64,000 nt of DNA from Selenomonadales bacterium (GTDB lineage Bacteria > Bacillota > Negativicutes > Sporomusales > UBA7701), in contig JARKPR010000085.1 in assembly GCA_029975165.1 (NCBI GenBank), positions 1 to 64,000 on the forward strand, in the 5' to 3' direction. Positions 58,354 through 64,000 of the stretch are shown here, piece by piece. Position 1 is the stretch's first letter; each line of letters opens with the position of its first letter. Position numbers and translations under genes: made by a program. The notes under the pieces are model-generated. The model worked only from the letters and a program-made list of their open reading frames with translations. It did no database searches and was not told the DNA's origin.

Positions 58354-58872
58354 ATTAGTAAGGATAACCTTCGGATCAACGAAGAAATCCGCGCCAGAGA
58401 AGTCAGAGTCGTATCCGTAAACAACGAACAACTGGGGGTCATGCCGCTTCGCGAAGCATTCCGTCTCGCCACCGAAGCCCAGCTTGACCTGGTGGAAGTC
58501 GCGCCGCTTGCCAAACCGCCGGTCTGCCGGATCATGGATTACGGCAAGTACAAATACGAGCAACAGAAGCGCGAGAAGGAAGCCAAGAAGAAGCAGAAAC
58601 TCGTCACCATCAAGGAAGTCAAAGTCCGTCCCAACATCGAGGACCACGACTTCCAGGTCAAACTTAAAAACGCCCAACGCTTCCTGCAAGACGGCGACAA
58701 AGTCAAGGCGACCGTCATGTTCCGGGGCCGCGAACTTTCCCACCCCGAACTCGGCCGTCAGGTACTCGTCCGCATGGCGGGCGAACTGAAAGACATCGCC
58801 AACATCGAGCGCGACGCCAAACTGGAAGGCAAGAACATGATAATGATTCTCGCCGCCAAGCAACAACACTAA
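58354..58872 (+). CDS. infC: Translation initiation factor IF-3, AUU start
   Basis: 172 residues starting at ATT (58354), 7 bp after AGGAGGTG; no ATG or GTG lies at the right spot. Reads [53 protein letters not shown] (the linker), then the C-domain [31 protein letters not shown]-3 checks the start codon and keeps subunits apart. AUU starts in infC allow IF-3 to repress its own translation. First gene of the L35-L20 operon. Confidence 0.95.
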   Translation: MSKDNLRINEEIRAREVRVVSVNNEQLGVMPLREAFRLATEAQLDLVEVAPLAKPPVCRIMDYGKYKYEQQKREKEAKKKQKLVTIKEVKVRPNIEDHDFQVKLKNAQRFLQDGDKVKATVMFRGRELSHPELGRQVLVRMAGELKDIANIERDAKLEGKNMIMILAAKQQH

Positions 58873-58885
58873 GGGGGAACTGTCA

Positions 58886-59083
58886 ATGCCGAAAATCAAA
58901 ACTCGCCGCAGCGCCGCCAAGCGTTTCAAAATCACCGGCAGCGGCGAATTTAAACGCGCCAAAGCTTACAAAAGCCATATTCTCGAAAAAAAATCGCCGG
59001 CCCGCAAGCGCAACCTCCGCAAAGCCGGCCTGATCAGCAAAGCCGACCACGACCGCGTTACCAAGATGCTTCCTTACGCCTAA
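58886..59083 (+). CDS. rpmI: 50S ribosomal protein L35
   Basis: 65 residues: [46 protein letters not shown], family consensus and length. Highly basic; binds 23S rRNA. Lies 13 bp after infC. Confidence 0.97.
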   Translation: MPKIKTRRSAAKRFKITGSGEFKRAKAYKSHILEKKSPARKRNLRKAGLISKADHDRVTKMLPYA

Positions 59084-59122
59084 AACCAACCTTGATAATA
59101 TTTCGAATTGGAGGTATAAAAC

Positions 59123-59479
59123 ATGCCAAGAGTCAAAAAAGGCGTGACTGCACATAGACGGCACAAGAAGATTCTCAAACTTGCCAAAGGTTACCGGGGT
59201 GCGAAGAGCAAGCTCTTCAAAAAAGCCAACGAAACGGTGATGAAAGCCCTGTACTACGCCCGCCGCGACCGCCGGGCCAAAAAGGGCGAATTCCGCCGCC
59301 TCTGGATCGCCAGGATAAACGCCGCCGCCCGCCTCAACGGCATCTCCTACAGCCAACTGATGAACGGCCTGAAAAAAGCCGGCGTCCAAGTCAACCGCAA
59401 AATGCTCGCCGACCTCGCCGTCAACGACAGCGGTGCCTTCACCAAGCTTGTCGACACCGCCAAAGCCGCCAACCAATAA
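59123..59479 (+). CDS. rplT: 50S ribosomal protein L20
   Basis: 118 residues: [35 protein letters not shown]... through [25 protein letters not shown], full-length consensus. It joins 50S assembly and represses its own operon through the leader before infC. Ends at a terminator. Confidence 0.97.
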   Translation: MPRVKKGVTAHRRHKKILKLAKGYRGAKSKLFKKANETVMKALYYARRDRRAKKGEFRRLWIARINAAARLNGISYSQLMNGLKKAGVQVNRKMLADLAVNDSGAFTKLVDTAKAANQ

Positions 59480-59485
59480 CGCCCT

Positions 59486-59510
59486 GCCCGGACATCCTGT
59501 CCGGGCTTTT
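59486..59510 (+). terminator. Terminator of the infC operon
   Basis: GCCCGGACA (59486-59494) pairs with TGTCCGGGC (59498-59506), then TTTTC. Confidence 0.9.
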
Positions 59511-59691
59511 CTTGTCCTGCCGGACTGCATAAACGCCGGAAGAACGGGACAAAATGACTGATAATTATCTGTCGCCGGAAAATCTTTAGAACATTCCGAA
59601 GGTTTTTTCGCCACCGGGCGCGAATATCATATTAACAAAATAGTAACAAACAGGAACCTTGCCAGAGCAATTCGTAAGGGAGGAGTTTAAC

Positions 59692-60540
59692 TTGAGCTTG
59701 GTAACCATGCGGGAACTGCTGCAGGACGCCCGGAAGAAAAAATATGCGGTCGGTGGATTCAACGTATTCAATTTCGAAACACTAAGCGCCGTAACGGAGG
59801 TCGCAGAAGAACTAAAAACCCCCCTGGTCCTCGGCATTCCCGAACGCCTTTTCAAATTCGTCGACGTCAATACCCTCAGCGCAGCCATGGTCCGGGCCGC
59901 TCAGAAAGCATCGGTGCCCGTAGCCTTGCATCTCGACCACGGCCGCACCTACGAAGGAGTCTTGAAAGCAATCCGCTGGGGCTTCACATCCGTGATGTTC
60001 GACGGTTCGGCGCTGCCCCTGGCCGAAAACCTCAAAAGAACAAAAGAGATCACCCGCATAGCCCATACTCTTGGCATTTCCGTCGAGGGTGAACTGGGCT
60101 ATGTTGGTTTTAACGATACCAAAACCGAGATCGACGAAGACAACATCGTCACCGCCGACATCGCCGCCGACTTCGTCGACAAAACGAAAATCGACGCCCT
60201 GGCCGTAGCCGTAGGCAACAACCACGGCGCCTACCGCGGCAGCCCCAAAATCAACTTCTCCCGCCTGAACGAACTCAACCTCGCCGTAAACGTCCCGCTC
60301 GTCATGCACGGCGGCTCGCGCCTCAGCCGCGAAGAATACCGCAATTCCATCGAAGCGGGAATATCCAAGATCAACGTCGCCACCGACATGTCGCTGGCGG
60401 CGGCGGAAACGCTCAAAGCCGAACTCGCCAAGAGCCCCAACGCCAACTACATCCACCTCATGACCGTCGTCAAAAAAGGCGTTAAAGATTCGGTCCGCAA
60501 ATACATGCTGGCCTTCGAATGCATCAGCAAAGCGGTGTAA
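59692..60540 (+). CDS. Class II ketose-bisphosphate aldolase
   Basis: 282 residues from a TTG at 59692, 6 bp after GGGAGGAG; an ATG lies 15 bp on. KYAVGGFNVFNFETLSAV, VALHLDHGRTYEGVLKAI (zinc His), SVEGELGYVGF, AVAVGNNHGAYRG (zinc His) and LVMHGGSRLSREEYR with ISKINVATDM define the family. It cleaves fructose-1,6-bisphosphate or tagatose-1,6-bisphosphate to trioses. GGSR in place of the more usual GGSG may hint at another ketose substrate. Confidence 0.88.
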   Translation: MSLVTMRELLQDARKKKYAVGGFNVFNFETLSAVTEVAEELKTPLVLGIPERLFKFVDVNTLSAAMVRAAQKASVPVALHLDHGRTYEGVLKAIRWGFTSVMFDGSALPLAENLKRTKEITRIAHTLGISVEGELGYVGFNDTKTEIDEDNIVTADIAADFVDKTKIDALAVAVGNNHGAYRGSPKINFSRLNELNLAVNVPLVMHGGSRLSREEYRNSIEAGISKINVATDMSLAAAETLKAELAKSPNANYIHLMTVVKKGVKDSVRKYMLAFECISKAV

Positions 60541-60546
60541 ACCCGT

Positions 60547-60585
60547 AAAAAAAGACACCCGCCAGCCACGGCGGGTGTCTTTTGC
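60547..60585 (+). terminator. Terminator of the aldolase gene
   Basis: AAAAGACACCCGCC (60550-60563) pairs with GGCGGGTGTCTTTT (60570-60583). Confidence 0.9.
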
Positions 60586-60710
60586 GTCCGTAAGTGAAAA
60601 GCCGGCAACAGCGCTTATAAATCGGCGTAGACACCGGAAAACTGTAAGTATTATAATTAACCAGGCGACACACCAATTCCAGACATTTCCGAAAGGGATG
60701 AGAACCGTCA

Positions 60711-62072
60711 ATGGCCGTCCCGCAGAACGTAACCGACCTCCTCGACATCGCCCATTGGAAGCTCACACCCTACCAGATACTGGCGGCCGGTTTCGCCGGC
60801 CTCATCCTCGCCGGCGCCATCCTCCTGTCCGCCCCGTTCGCCTCGGCCACCGGCCAGCCCGTGCCGTTCATCGACGCCCTCTTCACCGCGACCTCGGCCG
60901 TATGCGTAACCGGCCTCGTTGTGGCCGACACCGGCACACGCTACTCCCTGGCCGGCCACATCATCATCATCCTTCTCATCCAGGCCGGCGGCCTGGGGTT
61001 CATGACCATGGCCACCCTCATGGCCCTCCTCATGGGCAAGCGCATCAACCTCCGCGAACGGCTGATAATGCAGGAAGCCATGAACCAGCTCACCGTCGCC
61101 GGCATCGTGCGCCTTACCCGCTACATCGTCAAAGCCACCCTGCTGATCGAATTCATTGGCGGCACCATCCTCGCCGCGCGCTGGTACCTCGACTTCGGCC
61201 CCAAGGGCATATTCTACGGCTACTGGCACGCCATATCCGCCTTCTGCAACGCCGGCTTCGACCTCTTCGGCGAATACCGCAGCCTCACCGGCTACGTCGA
61301 CGACCTGACCGTCAACCTCGTCATATCCTTCCTCATCATCCTCGGCGGCATCGGCTTCACCGTCATCGCCGACATCTGGGAAAACCGCCGCTTCCGCGAC
61401 CTTTCCCTCCACAGCAAAATCGTCATCGCCGTCAGCGCCTTCCTCACCGTCTTCGGCGCCGCCGTCATCCTCGTCTTCGAATGGGACAACCCGGCCACCC
61501 TCGGGCCGCTGTCCTGGGACGGCAAAATCCTCGCCGGCTACTTTCAGTCGGTCACGCCCCGCACCGCCGGCTACAACACCCTGCCGATCGGCGACATGGG
61601 CGGCGCGACCCTCTTCTTCATCGTCCTCCTCATGTTCATCGGCGCCTCGCCCGGCTCCACCGGCGGCGGCGTCAAGACCACGACCGCGGGCCTCGCCGCC
61701 GCCGCCATCTGGGCCATGATCAGGGGCCGGGAAGAAGTCGAGATATTTGAGCGCGGCATAGCGCGGACCGTCATCTACAAAGCCTTCGCCCTGGTATTCA
61801 TCGCCGCCCTGCTGGTCGTCTTCGTCACCATGATGCTCACCCTGACCGAACAGGCTCCCTTCCTGAACATCCTCTTCGAAGTCGTATCCGCCTTCGGCAC
61901 GGTCGGCCTCACCACCGGCATCACGCCCCAGCTCACCGTCAGCGGCAAACTGTGGCTCATCCTCACCATGTTCGCCGGCCGGGTCGGCCCCGTCACCCTC
62001 GCCCTCGCCCTGGCGCTCCGCCAGCGCAAAGCGCGGATCAAATATCCCGAAGGCAAAGTAATAATAGGGTAG
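60711..62072 (+). CDS. ktrB: Potassium transporter membrane subunit KtrB/TrkH type
   Basis: 453 residues with eight to ten membrane helices and four P-loop repeats: TSAVCVTGL, SAFCNAGFDLF, VTPRTAGYNTL and SAFGTVGLTTG. The glycine in each filter loop (for example VTGL, NAGF, TAGY, TVGL) marks a Trk/Ktr/HKT channel. It takes up K+ (possibly Na+-coupled). The regulatory subunit is encoded 12 bp downstream. Confidence 0.92.
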   Translation: MAVPQNVTDLLDIAHWKLTPYQILAAGFAGLILAGAILLSAPFASATGQPVPFIDALFTATSAVCVTGLVVADTGTRYSLAGHIIIILLIQAGGLGFMTMATLMALLMGKRINLRERLIMQEAMNQLTVAGIVRLTRYIVKATLLIEFIGGTILAARWYLDFGPKGIFYGYWHAISAFCNAGFDLFGEYRSLTGYVDDLTVNLVISFLIILGGIGFTVIADIWENRRFRDLSLHSKIVIAVSAFLTVFGAAVILVFEWDNPATLGPLSWDGKILAGYFQSVTPRTAGYNTLPIGDMGGATLFFIVLLMFIGASPGSTGGGVKTTTAGLAAAAIWAMIRGREEVEIFERGIARTVIYKAFALVFIAALLVVFVTMMLTLTEQAPFLNILFEVVSAFGTVGLTTGITPQLTVSGKLWLILTMFAGRVGPVTLALALALRQRKARIKYPEGKVIIG

Positions 62073-62084
62073 AGGTGGTACCCC

Positions 62085-62750
62085 ATGGGCAAGAAAGACA
62101 AAAGGCAATACGCCATCATCGGCCTGGGCAGATTCGGCACCAGCGTAGCCAGCACCCTGTTCCGGGCAGGCTACGAAGTGCTCGCCATCGACGCCGACGA
62201 AGAGCGGGTCCAGAAATTCAGCGACGAGGTCACCCATGTCGTACAGGCCGACACCACCGACGAAGCCGCGCTCAAATCCCTCGGCATCCGCAACTTCGAC
62301 ACCGTCGTCGTCGCCATCGGCGAGGACGTCCAGGCCAACATCCTCACCACCCTGCTCCTCAAGGAAATCGGCGTACAGTACATCGTCGCCAAGGCCCGCA
62401 ACGAACTGCACGGCAAAATGCTTACGAAGATCGGCGCCGACAAGGTCATCTACCCCGAGCGCGACATGGGGGTGCGCGTCGCCCACAACCTCGTATCCAC
62501 CAACGTCCTCGACTACATCGAACTTTCCCCCAACCTCAGCCTTGTCGAAGTCGCCGCCCCGCGAACCATCCGCGGACTAAGCCTGGCCGAGGCCAACCTC
62601 CGGGCCCTCTACGGCGTAAACGTCGTCGCCATGAAACGCGGCGAACAGATCATCGTTCCCCCCCAGCCGGACGAAAAGATCGGCGACCACGACATCCTCA
62701 TCGTCGTCGGCAGCACCGCCGGCGTACAGAAGCTGGAGGAACTGGAATGA
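62085..62750 (+). CDS. ktrA: Potassium uptake regulatory subunit KtrA/TrkA type
   Basis: 221 residues: RCK-N domain IIGLGRFGTSVASTLFRAGYEVLAIDADEERVQ with the Rossmann GxGxxG, and an RCK-C domain from ~135. It forms an octameric ring gating KtrB upon ATP/ADP or NAD binding; the C-domain also can bind c-di-AMP in some species, which is notable given the c-di-AMP riboswitch elsewhere in the window. It overlaps the next gene by 4 bp. Confidence 0.92.
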   Translation: MGKKDKRQYAIIGLGRFGTSVASTLFRAGYEVLAIDADEERVQKFSDEVTHVVQADTTDEAALKSLGIRNFDTVVVAIGEDVQANILTTLLLKEIGVQYIVAKARNELHGKMLTKIGADKVIYPERDMGVRVAHNLVSTNVLDYIELSPNLSLVEVAAPRTIRGLSLAEANLRALYGVNVVAMKRGEQIIVPPQPDEKIGDHDILIVVGSTAGVQKLEELE

Positions 62751-63559
62751 CCGAGCTCATCACCAGCCCCCACAACCAACTCGTGAAAACGGCTGCCGCC
62801 CTCCGCCAGAAGAAATACCGCGACGAACTCGGCCTGTTCGCCGTCGAAGGCGTACGGCTGGCGGAAGAACTCGTCGCCGCCGGCTGGCCGGCCGAAATAT
62901 GCCTCTTCACCGCCGCCGCCGCCGACAACCGGCGGGCGGCGGAAATCATCGACCGCCTCGCCGGCGGGCGCTGCCGGCTCGCCCAGGTGTCCGACGCCCT
63001 CTACGCCAAAATCACCGACACGCAGGAACCGCAAGGACTGATGCTCATCGCCCCGGTACGGCAGACCCCCTTCGCCGCCGCCCTAACCGGCCCGCGGCCG
63101 TCCCTCATCGCCGTCCTCGACGGCATCAGCGACCCCGGCAACGCCGGCGCCGTCATCCGCACGGCCGACGCCGCCGGCTGCAGCGGCGTAGTGCTCCTCA
63201 AAGGCTGCGTCGACCTCTACGCCGGCAAAACCGTCCGGGCCACCATGGGGTCGCTCTTCCACCTGCCGGTCGTCGCCGGCATGGCGGACGGCGAACTGGC
63301 CGCCGCCCTCGCCGCCGCCGCTATCCCACTCGTGGCGACAGCCGCCGGCGGAGCTACCGACTACACCGCCGCCGACCTCGCCGGGCCGGTCGCCATCGTC
63401 TTCGGCAGCGAAGCGCGGGGCGTGAGCGACAGGCTTCTCGCCAGCGCGGCGGCCCGCATCGCCATCCCCATCTACGGCCGCGCCGAATCCCTCAACGTCG
63501 CCACCGCGGCCGCGGTCATCCTTTACGAAGCCGCCCGCCAACGCCGGCCAACCTTGTAA
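62747..63559 (+). CDS. SpoU-family (TrmH-type) 23S rRNA/tRNA 2'-O-methyltransferase
   Basis: 270 residues from ATG inside the ktrA stop (a longer open frame on the same phase reaches back to 61952 but overlaps two genes). N-terminal substrate-binding domain (LVKTAAALRQKKYRDELGLFAVEG) then the SpoU knot: LDGISDPGNAGAVIRTADAAG (motif 1), IVFGSEARGVSD (motif 2) and IPIYGRAESLNVATAAAVILYE (motif 3). It methylates a ribose in RNA. It precedes pheS, a common Firmicute order. Confidence 0.92.
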   Translation: MTELITSPHNQLVKTAAALRQKKYRDELGLFAVEGVRLAEELVAAGWPAEICLFTAAAADNRRAAEIIDRLAGGRCRLAQVSDALYAKITDTQEPQGLMLIAPVRQTPFAAALTGPRPSLIAVLDGISDPGNAGAVIRTADAAGCSGVVLLKGCVDLYAGKTVRATMGSLFHLPVVAGMADGELAAALAAAAIPLVATAAGGATDYTAADLAGPVAIVFGSEARGVSDRLLASAAARIAIPIYGRAESLNVATAAAVILYEAARQRRPTL

Positions 63560-63582
63560 TTTACCGGCCGATGTGCTATAAT
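63554..63582 (+). promoter_or_regulatory. Promoter of the pheS T-box transcript
   Basis: TTGTAA (63554-63559, overlapping the previous stop codon), 17-bp spacer, TATAAT (63577-63582). Confidence 0.75.
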
Positions 63583-63619
63583 ACGTGGTAGCAATGACCT
63601 GTTATTTCCATTGATAGCA

Positions 63620-63966
63620 GAGAGGGTGTGGTCTCGTTGGTGGTGACCGCCGATTTCTTCTGGAGGATGTTCGAAGCCACCGGTTCCATTGCTGCCTATT
63701 TACTCTATAAAAGGCTGATGATTCAATAGATTGCCTGCCATGACGGAGAGAGTACGCCTGCTTCGTTTCCACAGGGAGGCTGCCGCCACAGACTGAGAGC
63801 GGCGCCGCAACGGACGGCCGAAGTTCACTCCCGAGTATCCGCGCTGAAGAGAGCGATCTTGCGTAGGCCGGACGGTTTTTCCCCGTTAGCGGAAAAGCGA
63901 GCACACTAGTAGGGTGGTACCGCGGAAGCAAAGCTTTCGCCCCTTGGGGCGGAAGCTTTTTTATTT
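63620..63966 (+). promoter_or_regulatory. T-box leader for pheS (Phe specifier)
   Basis: T-box AGGGTGGTACCGCGG at 63911-63925, with stem-I sequence containing GATTTCTTCTGG (TTC triplets, Phe) near 63652-63663. The terminator is AAGCTTTCGCCCC/GGGGCGGAAGCTT (63931-63958) with a T-run. Two AGAGAG-type loops lie in stem I and the linker. Confidence 0.9.
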
Positions 63967-63992
63967 GTCAACACCAACATTTGGAGGTATGT

Positions 63993-64000
63993 ATGGAACA
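63993..64000 (+). CDS. pheS: Start of phenylalanyl-tRNA synthetase alpha subunit, cut by the window
   Basis: GGAGGT precedes ATGGAACA at the last bases. Only the first codons (Met, Glu) are visible; identity is inferred from the Phe T-box just upstream. Confidence 0.6.

Noticed and set aside
60708-62486. 592-codon frame antisense to ktrB
   Set aside because: Composition (Asp, Gly, Glu repeats) shows an antisense shadow of a high-GC membrane gene.
61952-63559. 535-codon open frame running back over ktrB and ktrA
   Set aside because: Its N-terminal half lies over ktrB and ktrA in another phase and is Arg/Pro-rich, a GC-driven shadow. Only the part from 62747 encodes the methyltransferase.

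Overview
The window looks like chromosome of a spore-forming, outer-membrane-bearing, GC-rich Firmicute (Negativicutes, most likely Sporomusaceae; this is inference). Outer-membrane export proteins (a Wza-like lipid-side exporter and a PgaA-like porin with a C-terminal aromatic residue) sit in the same chromosome as Firmicute hallmarks: ytxC next to thrS, T-box leaders, an infC-rpmI-rplT operon with L20 leader and an AUU start, and a c-di-AMP riboswitch.

Region 1 (1-1.2 kb): an unidentified ORF and a gene-poor stretch. Region 2 (1.2-22.6 kb, all minus strand): a surface-polysaccharide superlocus. Its promoter-proximal part is a pga-type (PNAG-like) synthase/export set: PgaA-like porin with a duplicated TPR superhelix, PgaB-like deacetylase/hydrolase, PgaC-like synthase, and a protein that fuses a PgaD-like membrane domain to a BcsB-like (cellulose synthase subunit) periplasmic domain. 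Behind it lies a Wzx/Wzy-type exopolysaccharide cluster (priming transferase, Wza-like exporter, Wzz-like co-polymerase, BY-kinase homologue, glycosyltransferases, FemAB-like acyltransferase). In that cluster the kinase homologue has lost the key residues of all three ATP-binding motifs, and three intergenic gaps hold remnants of other genes, two of them membrane proteins that may be the missing flippase and polymerase. The pga and wza leaders share a near-identical 15-16 bp motif.

Region 3 (23.1-26.9 kb, plus strand): an unknown gene with thiD and cheY-like genes, a four-tRNA cluster (Asp, Phe, Gly, Cys), an HD-GYP protein with one altered metal ligand, and tRNA-Leu. Region 4 (26.9-28.0 kb): a decayed prophage at the tRNA-Leu 3' end (broken serine integrase, intact holin). 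Region 5 (28.1-46.3 kb): metabolism and transport: amidohydrolase, a long glutamine synthetase homologue with an Lrp/AsnC regulator, a heterodimeric ABC exporter, small redox and zinc-ribbon proteins, an M20 amidohydrolase, ComB, a MITE-like repeat, an AlaX-type editing protein, cell-wall enzymes (YkuD; a 3D-domain protein under a ydaO/c-di-AMP riboswitch), thioesterase, esterase, YdcZ transporter, acyl-CoA dehydrogenase.

Region 6 (46.39-52.65 kb): a compact 6.2 kb element integrated in tRNA-Val(GAC), with direct-repeat att sites, candidate integrase arm sites at both ends, tyrosine integrase, excisionase, winged-helix protein, serine recombinase, two Xre-type regulators and two phage-virion-like genes, but no recognisable capsid, portal or terminase gene. 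It may be a phage satellite or a highly reduced prophage.

Region 7 (52.7-64 kb): small secreted and GRAM-like proteins, ytxC, T-box-thrS, infC-rpmI-rplT, a class II aldolase, KtrB/KtrA potassium uptake, a SpoU-type rRNA methyltransferase and a Phe T-box leading into the first codons of pheS.
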